Shown piece after piece: positions 1 to 8,768 of a DNA stretch of 64,000 nucleotides. A program made the position numbers and the translations under genes. How positions within the stretch are numbered: position 1 is the first letter of the stretch; every line of letters starts with the position of its first letter. The DNA is from Paraoerskovia sediminicola. Its GTDB lineage: Bacteria > Actinomycetota > Actinomycetes > Actinomycetales > Cellulomonadaceae. The DNA lies in contig NZ_AP027729.1 of assembly GCF_030296575.1 (NCBI RefSeq), forward strand, positions 3,162,001 through 3,226,000. Direction: 5' to 3'. The notes under the pieces were generated by a model, which saw nothing but the letters and a program-made list of their open reading frames with translations, made no database searches and had not been told where the DNA came from.

Positions 1-92
1 TGCGGATGTTCGCCGAGAACGCGACCCGGCTGCTCGATGGCCGCGACCTCGTCAACGAGGTCCTGCGCGACGAGCTCCTCGGCGGGACCTGA
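1..92 (+). CDS. C-terminal fragment, probable amidohydrolase (TIM-barrel metal hydrolase)
   Basis: Only the last 29 codons are inside the window; the gene enters from the left edge and ends at TGA 90-92. The visible peptide reads RMFAENATRLLDGRDLV and then an acidic tail. An 'I/MF..NA.RLL' string near the C-terminus is typical of amidohydrolase-2 family TIM-barrel hydrolases and decarboxylases, where it follows the last barrel strand. This is a family inference from a very short stretch and no catalytic residue is visible. It converges on the xylanase gene, whose stop lies 28 bp away. Confidence 0.45.
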   Translation, partial: RMFAENATRLLDGRDLVNEVLRDELLGGT

Positions 93-120
93 TCGCGCAG
101 TCGTGGTGATCCGGAGCCCC

Positions 121-1463
121 TCAGGCGTCAGTGTCCGCCGTCGCCACCGACGGCCGCAGCACGACGTCGATCACGGTGGTCCCGGCGACGTCCAGCGACA
201 CCTGCGCCTCCGCGCCACGGGCCTGAAGCCGGTAGTCGCCCAGGAACCCCGAGAACCGCACGCGGCCATCGCCATCGGTCCGGTACGTCGTCGGGCCGTG
301 CCACCACTCCCCTTGACCAGGTCGCGGAAGGCGTCGTACGCGGGTTTCGGGGTGCCGTCGGCGCGCACGAGGCCACCGGGCGCCCCGAGCCACATCCCGG
401 CGTCCGTCAACCCCCAGTACGTCGCGGCCTCGACGCTCGGGTGCGACAGCAGGGTGCGGTGGTGTCGCACGAGCTCGTCGGCCTGACGCTGCTCGCCCTC
501 CTCGGTCGATGGCCAGGTGGCGGGCGCGTAGTCGTTGAGATCCTTGATGTGCGCCGGCATCGGGTCGCCGGAGAGCAGGGTGGTCTCGGTGAAGTGGATC
601 GGGATCCCGTAGCGCGAGAAGCGGTCGAGGACGTCCAACGTCTTCTCCTCGCCCCAGTAGCCCTGGTGCATGTGCGACTGGAGGCCGAGCCGGTCGATGG
701 TGATGCCCGCCTCGAGCACGCCCTCGATGAGGCACTCGTACGCGGTGGACATGTCGAAGTCGTTGAGCAGGAGCGTCGCTGTCGGGTTGGTCGCGCGCGA
801 CTCCTCGAAGCCCATCCGGATCATCTCGATGCGCCCTCGCTCACGGGCGAGGCGCGTGATGCCGTTGTCCTCCTTGTCGAACACCGGCATGATCACGACC
901 TCGTTGATCACGTCCCACATGTCGACGAGGCCGGCGAACTCGGCCACGTCGCGGCGGATGCGCTCGCGCTGCAGACGCTCGATCTCGTCGACGGGCTCGT
1001 CGAGGAGCCACGGGGCGCAGACGGTGTGCCAGACGAGCGGGTGGCCCTTGAGCACGGTGCCGCGGTCCCGGTAGCGCTGCGCGAGGCGACGCATCGGCTC
1101 GGTGCGCGGGGCGCCACGTTCCGGCTCGAAGCTGCCCCAGTAGAACTGGAGCGTCCCTGCGTTGTAGACGTCGTGCCAGAGAGCTTCGACACGATCGGCC
1201 CAGTCCTGGGGTGATTCCCCGTCGAGGAGTTCGACCCGGTTCTGCGGGACGTCGCCGGCGGTCGAGGTCTGGGCCGTCGCCAGGAAGTCCTCGGCGATGT
1301 TCGCGAACAGGAACGTGTGGCGCGTCTGTTCGACGGTGACGTCGGTGTCGGCCAGGGGCGTTCCGTCGGGTTGCTGGAGCGTCAGCGTGGCGTTCGCTCG
1401 CCGGTGCGCGAGAGACGGATCAGGGGTGCGACCGGGCGTGGGCGGCGCGAACAGGCTCGTCAT
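121..1463 (-). CDS. GH10 endo-1,4-beta-xylanase, no signal peptide (apparent -1 frameshift near the C-terminus)
   Basis: Family 10 glycoside hydrolase that hydrolyses beta-1,4-xylosidic bonds with retention. Visible hallmarks are KGHPLVWH, the acid/base Glu in WDVINE (about E188) and the nucleophile Glu in HFTET (about E293), plus a YWGLTD segment late in the barrel. An N-terminal beta-rich region (TLTLQQPDGTPL...) precedes the barrel, and a short C-terminal beta domain (TDGDGRVRFSGFLGDYRL) follows. The start MTSLFAPP has no signal peptide or membrane segment, so the enzyme is probably cytoplasmic and acts on imported xylo-oligosaccharides. The reading frame breaks at the C-run 309-312 (sense GGGG); one added G joins LVKG to EWWHGPTTY and gives 447 aa. 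Without it the protein would end in an Arg-rich out-of-frame tail. The barrel itself is intact. Confidence 0.88.
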
Positions 1464-1501
1464 CGAAAACGTTCTCCATCGTCGGGTCAGGCCATGGTGC
1501 C

Positions 1502-1522
1502 ACGTCACGTCCTCCGTGACGT
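1502..1522. repeat. Inverted repeat between monooxygenase and xylanase genes
   Basis: ACGTCAC and GTGACGT are perfect 7-bp arms around a 7-nt spacer. The element lies 6 bp past the monooxygenase stop and about 40 bp before the xylanase start, both on the minus strand. It could be a weak intrinsic terminator without a T-tract, or an operator for the xylanase gene. The sequence alone does not decide. Confidence 0.4.
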
Positions 1523-1527
1523 CGCCA

Positions 1528-2612
1528 CTACTCCCCGATCGCCAGGGCGCGCCGACGCTGCTCGGCGATCCGCCCAGCGACGTAGTCGGCATCCCGACCG
1601 ACCCCGCCGATCAGTCCCGAGGTCAGCCCGTACTGGAAAGGCATCCCCACGAAGTACAGACCCGGAGCGCTCTCCACGACGCCCCGGTCGGTCACCGGGA
1701 GCCCGTACCGGTCCCGCTCCAGACCGTCGATCCAGCCCAGGTCCGGTCGATATCCGGTCGCCCAGATCACCGTCTTCGGCGGTGGGACCACCGCACCATC
1801 GGCGACCGGCAACCCTCCCTGGACTCCGGTCAGGCGCGGGAGCGGGATCACCCCGGCACCCACCACCTCCTTCATCGAGGTCCCGATCAGCGGGCCACCC
1901 CTTGCGTGGAACGTCGACGACGCCCTGCGCCCGATCGGAGTGCTCGTGGTGAGCACGCCGTTGACGAATGCCCAGTACGCACCGCCGGCCAGCGTGAAGA
2001 CCGCGGCAGGGATGTGCGGTGTCGGACGACCAGCGAGATACGTGGGGTGACTCGCAGCCAGCTCCAGGGCGATCTCTACGCCGGACGCGCCGGCCCCGAC
2101 GACCAGAACCGGTCCGGGGGCCACCGAACTCGGACTGCGGTACTCGCCGGCGTGCAGCTGGTGGATCTCCGCATCCAGCTCCGCAGCGAAGTCGGGCCTC
2201 GACGGCGTCGTGTTTGCGCCCGTCGCGATCACGACACTCTCGGCGGTCAGGGTTCCCGCGCTGGTGCCGACGGAGAAGCAGCCGTCGACCGAGCCCAGCG
2301 AATCGACACTGACTCCCGATCGCACCGGCAGGTCGAAGCGTGCCGCGTAGTCCGCCAGGTAGTCGGCGACGACGTCCTTGCCGGCGTAAGCACCGGGGGC
2401 AGCGCGCTGGCCATGCCGGGAAGCGCCGAGTACCGGGCGGGCGTGAACAGCCGCAGCGAGTCCCAGCGTCTGCGCCAGACATCGCCGACCTGTCGGTCCC
2501 TGTCCAGGATCACGAACGTCTCACCGCGCTGCTTCAACCAGTAGCCGGTCGCCAGACCGGACTGCCCCGCTCCCACGATCACGGTCGAGACACGTGTGCT
2601 GTTCGTCGTCAT
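1528..2612 (-). CDS. FAD/NAD(P)-dependent monooxygenase or oxidoreductase, FMO-like (apparent frameshift)
   Basis: Flavoprotein with two Rossmann folds: FAD-binding VIVGAGQSG at residues 12-19 and a second NADPH-type VVGAGASG near residue 180. It also has an ATGYRPDL motif near the C-terminus, which is characteristic of flavin-containing monooxygenases and related oxidoreductases. Substrate unknown. The frame breaks at the G-run 2395-2399 (sense CCCCC); restoring one C links ALPP to GAYAGKDVVADYLADYAA and gives 361 aa, normal for the family. The ATG is preceded by a GGAGG ribosome site 6 nt upstream. The gene is divergent from the TetR regulator across a 64-bp gap containing a long dyad. A regulator-controlled, possibly detoxifying monooxygenase is the natural inference. 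Confidence 0.82.
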
Positions 2613-2634
2613 GGTGGACCTCCACGTCCGAACC

Positions 2635-2673
2635 GTTAGCATACGCTTCTACTTACTAGAATGGTACTCTAAC
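2635..2673. promoter_or_regulatory. 39-bp nested dyad, probable TetR operator overlapping both divergent promoters
   Basis: The left arm GTTAGCATACGCTTCTA (2635-2651) faces TAGAATGGTACTCTAAC (2657-2673) across the 5-bp spacer CTTAC. 13 of 17 arm positions are complementary, with perfect outer (GTTAG/CTAAC) and inner (TTCTA/TAGAA) blocks. The right arm contains TACTCT (2665-2670), a -10-like hexamer exactly 6 nt before the TetR ATG. On the other strand TATGCT lies in the left arm as a plausible -10 for the monooxygenase. The length is that of operators bound by two TetR dimers, such as QacR. Confidence 0.65.
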
Positions 2674-2676
2674 GAA

Positions 2677-3305
2677 ATGCTCGAGGAATCACAGAGCGCA
2701 CCCTCGCTCCGGCACACGCTCGCCGCTACGACCCGCTCGCAGGTTGTTGATGCTGCGGCGCAGCTCTTCGCCGAGCAGGGCTACACGGGCAGCTCGATCG
2801 GGGCGATCGCCCAGCGTGCGGGAGTCGCGGTCCAGACGATCTACAACTCGGTCGGCAACAAGGTCGCCGTGCTCTCAGCGGTGCTGGACGCGGCCGCGTC
2901 GGGCCCCCGGTCGCCCACACCGGTGCCCGTGTTCATGGCTGAGCGAACGAGCGAGATCAGTGATCCCGTGGATCTGGTCCACATGCTCGCGGACTGGTTC
3001 GTCGAGGTGAACGAACGCACGGCACCGATCCACTGGATCATCCGGCAGGCCGCGTCACTGGACGAGGGTGCCGCGGAGCTGGAGCGCGCACGCGCGCGCC
3101 AGCGCCTGCACAACTACCAGCGTGCAGCAGCCTCCTCCGCGAGCTCGGCGGTCTGACCTCGGGCACGACCGACGAGCAGGCCGCGGCGACTCTCTGGACG
3201 ATCGGTCATCCGAGCACCTACCGCTCGCTCGTCATCGACGAGGCCTGGACGGTCGATGCCTATCGCGCGTGGCTGCGCGTGACCTTGGAGTCGGCGCTCG
3301 GGTAG
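2677..3305 (+). CDS. TetR-family transcriptional regulator (apparent frameshift)
   Basis: Residues about 20-66 form a classic TetR helix-turn-helix: the segment AAQLFAEQGYTGSSIGAIAQ and then a recognition helix ending TIYNSVGNK. The ligand-binding part follows. The frame breaks near 3121-3130. Reading on in the next frame gives a normal TetR C-terminus (LLRELGGL...AATLWTIGHPSTYRSLV...WLRVTLESALG) ending at TAG 3303-3305, so one lost base restores 209 aa. Unlike the other shifts in this window it is not in an obvious G/C run (the local sequence is GTGCAGCAGCC), so a real lesion is somewhat more possible here. It is divergent from the monooxygenase and probably represses both genes through the intergenic dyad. 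The TACTCT hexamer 6 nt before ATG suggests a leaderless transcript. Confidence 0.82.
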
Positions 3306-3346
3306 CCGAGCGCGCCCTGCCCCCTGCGCCCGACATGGCGTGCCGT

Positions 3347-4222
3347 TCAGACCCGTGTCGCCCAGAACGCCACCGCGCTCGCCGCAGCCACGTTCAGCGA
3401 GTCCACCACCCCGGCCATCGGGATCTTCACCACGATGTCGGACGCCGCGACGGCCGTCGTCGAGAGCCCGTCGCCCTCCGTACCGAGCACCAGCGCGAGC
3501 CGCTCGGGCGCGTCGGCCTCCAGGTCGTCGAGCGACACCGCGTCGTCCGCGAGCGCCAGCGCCGCCACGGTGAACCCTTCGGCGCGCAGGTCGTCGAGGC
3601 CTCGTGGCCAGGCGTCGAGGCGGGTCCACGGGACCTGGAAGACGGTACCCATCGAGACCCGCACCGAGCGTCGGTAGAGCGGGTCGGCGCAGCGCGGTGA
3701 GACGAGGACGGCGTCGACGCCGAGGGCGGCGGCGGAGCGGAAGATCGCGCCGACGTTGGTGTGGTCGACGATGTCCTCGAGCACGGCGACGCGCCGGGCC
3801 CCGGCTCCCCCGCGGGCGCCCGCGAGCAGGTCGCGCACCGACGGCAGCGGGGGCCGGTGCATCGATGCGAGCGCGCCGCGGTGCACGTTGAACCCGGTGA
3901 TCTGCTCCATCACCTCGGGTGAGGCGAGGTGCACGGGGACGGGGGCTCCGTCGTCCGAGGCGGGGAGGTTCTCGATGAGCGGCGCGAGGGCGGGGAGCCA
4001 CTTGTCGGACATGAGGAACGATCGCGGGCGGTGACCGGACGCGACCGCTCGGCCGATCACGGTCGCGCTCTCCGCGATGTAGAGGCCCTTGGCGGGCTCG
4101 TGCTTGGAGCGCAGGCGCACGTCGGTGAGGTTCGCGTACTCGGCGATCCGCGGGTCGGTGGGGTCGGTGATCCGGACGACGCCGGGCAGGTCGGTGGGGG
4201 CGGGTTCGTCGGGGGTCTGCAC
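3347..4222 (-). CDS. TrmH/SpoU-family RNA 2'-O-methyltransferase
   Basis: SpoU-class SAM-dependent methyltransferase expected to methylate a ribose 2'-OH of rRNA or tRNA. The N-terminal substrate-binding part contains DPRIAEYANLTDVRLRSK and a KGLYIAES segment. The C-terminal trefoil-knot domain carries the three class motifs: LEDIVDHTNVGAIFRSAAALG, LVLGTEGDGLS and IPMAGVVDSLNVAAASA. Length is 291 aa from a GTG start (VQTPDEPAPT). The exact target base cannot be told from sequence. It lies 35 bp downstream of the large membrane hydrolase on the same strand and could share its transcript. Confidence 0.9.
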   Translation of the reverse strand: MQTPDEPAPTDLPGVVRITDPTDPRIAEYANLTDVRLRSKHEPAKGLYIAESATVIGRAVASGHRPRSFLMSDKWLPALAPLIENLPASDDGAPVPVHLASPEVMEQITGFNVHRGALASMHRPPLPSVRDLLAGARGGAGARRVAVLEDIVDHTNVGAIFRSAAALGVDAVLVSPRCADPLYRRSVRVSMGTVFQVPWTRLDAWPRGLDDLRAEGFTVAALALADDAVSLDDLEADAPERLALVLGTEGDGLSTTAVAASDIVVKIPMAGVVDSLNVAAASAVAFWATRV

Positions 4223-4257
4223 GGTTCGATTGTCTCCCGCCGCCGTCCCCCGCCGCG

Positions 4258-7209
4258 CTAGCTTCTCGCCGATCCGGCGCGCGCGTCGAGCACGTCGTGC
4301 AGCGCGGCCCGGTAGGCCCGGGTGGCCGGGTAGTCGGAGTGGGTCTGGACGGCGAAGAGGTAGGACTGCTCGAGCACCTCCTCGGCGGGACGGTCGACGT
4401 CGGTGCAGCCGTCGCTCGCGACGGGGAACCCGAGGTAGTCGGTGCGCCGCCACAGCCCGATCCAGCGGTACGGGCGGCCGCCCGCAGGGTCGGCGAGGCG
4501 CCCGAGCACCGAGCGCGGGTGGGGGCGCAGAGGGACCCGCTCCGTCGTGTACCGCCACGGGTCGGCGCTCCAGAACCTCGCCGACTCGATGGACGTGGTC
4601 CCGAGCACGTCGGGTCCGAGCAGCTCCGGGAAGAAGCGCCCGAACAGGGCCCGCAGCTGGGTGCCGAAGGTGAGGAGCGAGACACGCTCGGCGTCCTGGG
4701 GTGGGCGTTCGCGCCCCAGGACCGCCGCGACCGCGAGGACGCCGCCCAGGCTGTGCGCCGAGAGCACGACCCGGTTCCGGGCGCGGTCCGGGTCCCGGGT
4801 GCCGTCCGGTCGCACGCCGAGCCACGCGTCGACCCTGGCCGCAAGCTCCGGCACGGCCCGCTCCGAGTAGCACGGGGGCCCGAACGGGTGCGCCGAGCGC
4901 GGCAGGAACGCGACGAGGTCCCAGAAGAGCCCGAGGGGTCGCGCCGCCGTCGCGCCGCCGGAGACGGCCGCGCTCCCGACGAGGGCGACGGTCAGCGACC
5001 CGAGCACCAGGAGGGTCGCCGGCGCGAAGGCGTGCACGTCCCAGCCGTAGGGCTCCGACGAGGTCGCGCCAGGGACGGCAGAGGTCGCGTCGAGCAGCGG
5101 CACGGCAAGGAGCGCGAGCACGAAGACGACGGCCACCGCGCCCACCACCGGCTCCGCCCGGTGCGCCGCCGCCGCGAGTCGCCGGGCCGCGGCCACCCGC
5201 TCGCGCTCGAGGTCCCCCACCTCCGGCGGCGGCCGACCCGCGCACCCGGCGCCCGCGCGGGGCAGGTCCGTGCCGCGGTGCACCAGCATCACGAGCGCGA
5301 CCGCCAGGACCACGACGAGGGCAAGGCCCAGACCGACGACCGACACGACCCCGAACTCGCTGTACGGGCGTGGTGCCCGCACGAGGTCGGGCGCCTCGGT
5401 CGTCGAGCGCAGCGTGTCGTGCACGACGTCCACAGCCGCGACCTCGGTGTCGCCGGTGCCGTCCCCGGCGACGTCCCGATCGACCGCCGCGCCGTCCCCG
5501 TCTCCAGCGGCGTCTGCATCGGTGCCCACGACACCGCCGTCGGCGCCAGGCTCGACCACCACGTACCGCTTCTCGGCCTCCGGCGCGTTGAGCACGGCGA
5601 CCCCACCCACGACGACCGCGCTCGACAGCAGCAGCGCGAGGCCTGCCGCGAGCGCCATGAACACCGCGGACCCGGCGCCGCGCCATCCGAGGTGCCGGGT
5701 GGAGCGCGTGGCGAACGTCGGGGCGACGTAACCGCTCAGCGCGACGACCCCGACCGCCAGGGCCAGGGGCCGCCATCCGACGTCGTGCGGGAGCCCGACC
5801 GCCAGGCCGAACGCCCCGTACCCGAGGGCGAAGACGATCCACGACCCGACGCCGATGTGCGTGCGCCAGCGCGCGGCCGCGACGACGAGGCCGACCATCG
5901 CCATCACGAGGGCCGTCGGGGCGACGACAAGCCCGACCAGCCGCTGGTCGGGACCGTCGGGGACGATCAGCACCCGCCACCCGACTGCCGCGACGAGCGC
6001 GAACGACGCCACGAGGAGCCCGAGCCCCCACGCCCGCGAGCGCGCGCCGTCGTAGCGGGTCCCGCCGACGCTGGCGGGCCGGACCTTGAGCGGCACGTCG
6101 GCGCTGCCGCCGGCGTCGATGAAGATTCGGACCAGCACGGCGGCCAGCAGCAGCCCGCCACTGCCCGCCGCGACGACCAGCGGCAGGTCGAGCCCCGCCA
6201 GGTCACAGGTGAAGATGGTGCGCAGGCTCCCGCACGCCTCGGCCGGGCGCGCCGCGACGGACCACGCGGTCAGCATGCCGACGAGGGCGAACCCTCCGGT
6301 CACGTGCAGCCGCGTCGTCGTGACGGTCAGCACGTCGTGGCTCCAGAAGCCCGGGACCGACAGGAGCGGGAAGCTCGGATCGGTGGTGTCCGCGGTCGCG
6401 GCGCTCTCCCCCGGTGCCCCGTCGCGCGCCGTCGCCTTGGTGGACGACATCCGCGACTCGTACCGCGTGCGGTTCGTGTGCGCGAGCAGCCACAGCGCCA
6501 GGACGAGGACCAGCGGCACCAGCATCAGGACGGCGGTCCGCTGGCCGTTCGTCCAGAACGCCGCGGCGGACATCCACGTCGGCAGCGCCGCGCAGGTGCG
6601 CACCGCGGTCTCGGAGACCCGGTCGAAGCACTGGCGGCCGACGACGTCGAGCGCCAGCGTGAGCGTCGTCGCCACGAGGAACAGGGTCAGGACGAAGGCG
6701 AAGAGCCGCACCACGGAGGCCTGCGCCCGCCCGCCGTGCGCCGAGTCGAGCCTGCCGCCCGTGATCTCCCGCGCCCAGTAGGCGGCGTTCGCGAGACCCA
6801 GGGGGACCACGAGGATCCACAGGGAACGGATCGCCGCCAGCGCCGCGACACCCATCGCTCTGCCGCCGGGCAGCACGGACAGCCGCGCGAGCGCACCCCA
6901 CGAGTAGGCCTCCCGGTGCACGTCGGCAGGGATGGCGGACGGCGCGGCGTCAGGCCCGTAGTCGGCGGTCGGCACCGTGTCGCGCGCGCGGGCCTTTGCT
7001 GTCGGCGACCAGAAGCTCGCGCCGTCATCACCGGAGTTGCCGAACCGGTCGATCGAGGACCGCTCGATCTCCTCGCGCGGCAGCCCGAGCATCGCGGCCG
7101 GCGGCGTGTTGCTGACGCCGTGGATGCGGAGCTCGAGCGTCGTCGGGGCAGCCGGGTGCTCCACGGTGCGGGATCGCCCGGACCGATGCCACCACGCACG
7201 GACACCCAT
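4258..7209 (-). CDS. Large polytopic membrane protein with alpha/beta-hydrolase (lipase-like) motifs
   Basis: 983 aa and uninterrupted. The N-terminus has ELRIHGVSNTP (His30-Gly31), like the oxyanion HG of alpha/beta hydrolases. A long central region follows with roughly ten or more hydrophobic membrane segments (for example LVVPLGLANAAYWA, FVLTLFLVATTLTLAL, VLMLVPLVLVLALWLLA). It is interrupted by a Gly/Asp/Ala-rich acidic loop near residues 545-600. The C-terminal soluble region has VVLSAHSLGG, a G/A-x-S-x-G nucleophile elbow with Ser820, and QTHSDYP with His957 as a possible catalytic His. Splitting of the hydrolase fold by a membrane domain is an inference. Function and substrate are unknown; a membrane-lipid or cell-envelope ester hydrolase is the best guess. 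No partner gene is evident beyond the adjacent RNA methyltransferase. Confidence 0.72.
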   Translation of the reverse strand: MGVRAWWHRSGRSRTVEHPAAPTTLELRIHGVSNTPPAAMLGLPREEIERSSIDRFGNSGDDGASFWSPTAKARARDTVPTADYGPDAAPSAIPADVHREAYSWGALARLSVLPGGRAMGVAALAAIRSLWILVVPLGLANAAYWAREITGGRLDSAHGGRAQASVVRLFAFVLTLFLVATTLTLALDVVGRQCFDRVSETAVRTCAALPTWMSAAAFWTNGQRTAVLMLVPLVLVLALWLLAHTNRTRYESRMSSTKATARDGAPGESAATADTTDPSFPLLSVPGFWSHDVLTVTTTRLHVTGGFALVGMLTAWSVAARPAEACGSLRTIFTCDLAGLDLPLVVAAGSGGLLLAAVLVRIFIDAGGSADVPLKVRPASVGGTRYDGARSRAWGLGLLVASFALVAAVGWRVLIVPDGPDQRLVGLVVAPTALVMAMVGLVVAAARWRTHIGVGSWIVFALGYGAFGLAVGLPHDVGWRPLALAVGVVALSGYVAPTFATRSTRHLGWRGAGSAVFMALAAGLALLLSSAVVVGGVAVLNAPEAEKRYVVVEPGADGGVVGTDADAAGDGDGAAVDRDVAGDGTGDTEVAAVDVVHDTLRSTTEAPDLVRAPRPYSEFGVVSVVGLGLALVVVLAVALVMLVHRGTDLPRAGAGCAGRPPPEVGDLERERVAAARRLAAAAHRAEPVVGAVAVVFVLALLAVPLLDATSAVPGATSSEPYGWDVHAFAPATLLVLGSLTVALVGSAAVSGGATAARPLGLFWDLVAFLPRSAHPFGPPCYSERAVPELAARVDAWLGVRPDGTRDPDRARNRVVLSAHSLGGVLAVAAVLGRERPPQDAERVSLLTFGTQLRALFGRFFPELLGPDVLGTTSIESARFWSADPWRYTTERVPLRPHPRSVLGRLADPAGGRPYRWIGLWRRTDYLGFPVASDGCTDVDRPAEEVLEQSYLFAVQTHSDYPATRAYRAALHDVLDARAGSARS

Positions 7210-7321
7210 GTCTCACCCCCGGCGACCTCGACGGCACGTTGCCCTTCGAACGTACGCCCGGACCGGCAGGACTTCCCCACGGAGCAGGGCATTCACCCGA
7301 CCCGCCGTGCGCCGAGCGACC

Positions 7322-7369
7322 GGGCGGACAGAGCACCGAGCGGACAGAGCACCGAGCGGACAGAGCACG
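7322..7369. repeat. 16-bp tandem repeat, three copies
   Basis: Three consecutive copies of (g/G)GCGGACAGAGCACC-type units start at 7322, 7338 and 7354. They lie between the end of the MFS gene and the start of the membrane hydrolase, both on the minus strand. A shorter related GAGCGACCGG sits just before. No hairpin is seen; it may be a minisatellite or spaced binding sites in the leader of the hydrolase gene. Confidence 0.75.
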
Positions 7370-7395
7370 GTGCGGACCGCGACCGAGCACGACCT

Positions 7396-8739
7396 TCAGC
7401 GCTGACGCGCCTCTCCGCGCCGGCCGGACGTCGTGCGCGCGACCGCGAGACCCACCAGCGCCACCACCACGGCGAGCCCACCGGCCGCGGCGAACGCGCC
7501 CGCGGGACCGACCACGTCCACGGCCGCGCCGGTCGCCGGGGCACCGGCCGCGGCACCGAGGGTGTACGCCGAGCCCTGGAAGCCCATCGCCTCGCCCCGG
7601 CGCTCCTCCCGGACCAGCCCGGCGAGCGCCTCGGTCGCCGCGGTGAGCATCGGCGCGCACGCGAACCCCGCGAGAGCGGCCAGCGCGGCGAGCCCGAGCA
7701 CGGACGTCTCGAGGACCATCGGCACGGTCAGGGCGCCCAGGGCGAGGAGCAGCCACAGCGGGTCCACCTCGCGGTGCAGCGTCCCGTACAGCAGGCCGCC
7801 GACCACCGACGCGGAGCACCACGCGAAGTACACGAGCCCGAGCGACCCGACGTCGCCGCTGGCGCGCAACGACGCGAGGATCCCGACGTCCGTCCCGACG
7901 AGGACGAACATCGCGGCTGCCGACGCCACGAGGACGACGACCACGGCCGGGGTGAGCCACGCCGTCCGCCGCCCCGCACGGCCACCGGCGCCGTCGATCG
8001 CTCCCGAGCCGGAGGCGGCTAGGGCGCCGGGCGCGGCGCGCTCGGGGGCACCCGGCCCCGGCTCGCCGCGCTCCCCGCGGAGCTCGTTCTCGACCGCCGT
8101 CGGAGCCACCGCGGGCGCGCCCACGACCAGACCGTCAGGGACGCCGTCCGACACCTGGTGCGTGCTGGTCGGCGGGTCCACGAACCACAGGACGACACCC
8201 GCCACCGCCACCGCGGCACCGATGACGACGAGGACCTGACCGGTCCCCGCCTGGGTCGCGGCCCACACCCCCGCCGCCGGCCCCGTCATGAAGACGAGCT
8301 CGGTCAGGATCGACTCGAGGGCGAACGCGCCACGCTGCTGGGCGCGCGGCACGAGGACGCTCAGGGACTTGCGGACCAGCGTGAAGACGGGCAGCTCGAA
8401 CACCCCCGCGACGAGCGCGACCGGGAACAGCCAGGCGTAGTCGACGACCGCTGCCAGCGGCCAGACGACCGCCTGCACCGCGATCGAGGGCACCAGGGTC
8501 CGACGCAGGCCCACCTGGTCCAGGCGGCGTCCGCGCCACGGCGCGCCCACCGCGATCCCGACGGTGAACGTCGCGGCCACGAACCCTGCCTGGGCGTACG
8601 AGCGTCCGAGGGTCTCGACGACGTGCAGGGTCAGCACGAGCGCGACCGCGGCGTGCGGCAGCCGCGCGACCATCGTCACGAGCAGGAGGCGCCGCGCCGG
8701 GACGATCCGCCACACGTCCCGGTAGGCCGCGAACCTCAT
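7396..8739 (-). CDS. MFS transporter
   Basis: Major facilitator superfamily permease of 447 aa with about 12 hydrophobic segments arranged as two six-helix halves. They are separated by a long Ala/Pro/Gly-rich central loop (around residues 195-245). Segments such as FVAATFTVGIAVGAPW and ALAGLVREERRGEAMGFQGS resemble proton-driven efflux carriers. The substrate cannot be assigned. It follows the ABC exporter by 29 bp on the same strand and may be the last gene of that export operon. Confidence 0.82.
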   Translation of the reverse strand: MRFAAYRDVWRIVPARRLLLVTMVARLPHAAVALVLTLHVVETLGRSYAQAGFVAATFTVGIAVGAPWRGRRLDQVGLRRTLVPSIAVQAVVWPLAAVVDYAWLFPVALVAGVFELPVFTLVRKSLSVLVPRAQQRGAFALESILTELVFMTGPAAGVWAATQAGTGQVLVVIGAAVAVAGVVLWFVDPPTSTHQVSDGVPDGLVVGAPAVAPTAVENELRGERGEPGPGAPERAAPGALAASGSGAIDGAGGRAGRRTAWLTPAVVVVLVASAAAMFVLVGTDVGILASLRASGDVGSLGLVYFAWCSASVVGGLLYGTLHREVDPLWLLLALGALTVPMVLETSVLGLAALAALAGFACAPMLTAATEALAGLVREERRGEAMGFQGSAYTLGAAAGAPATGAAVDVVGPAGAFAAAGGLAVVVALVGLAVARTTSGRRGEARQR

Positions 8740-8768
8740 CGCCGGGTCACCGGCACCTCAGCCGACCG

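Noticed and set aside
4297..8022. 1241-codon open frame on the plus strand
   Set aside because: It is antisense to the membrane hydrolase and MFS genes, is extremely Arg/Glu/His/Gln-rich, and has no domain; a GC-rich shadow frame.
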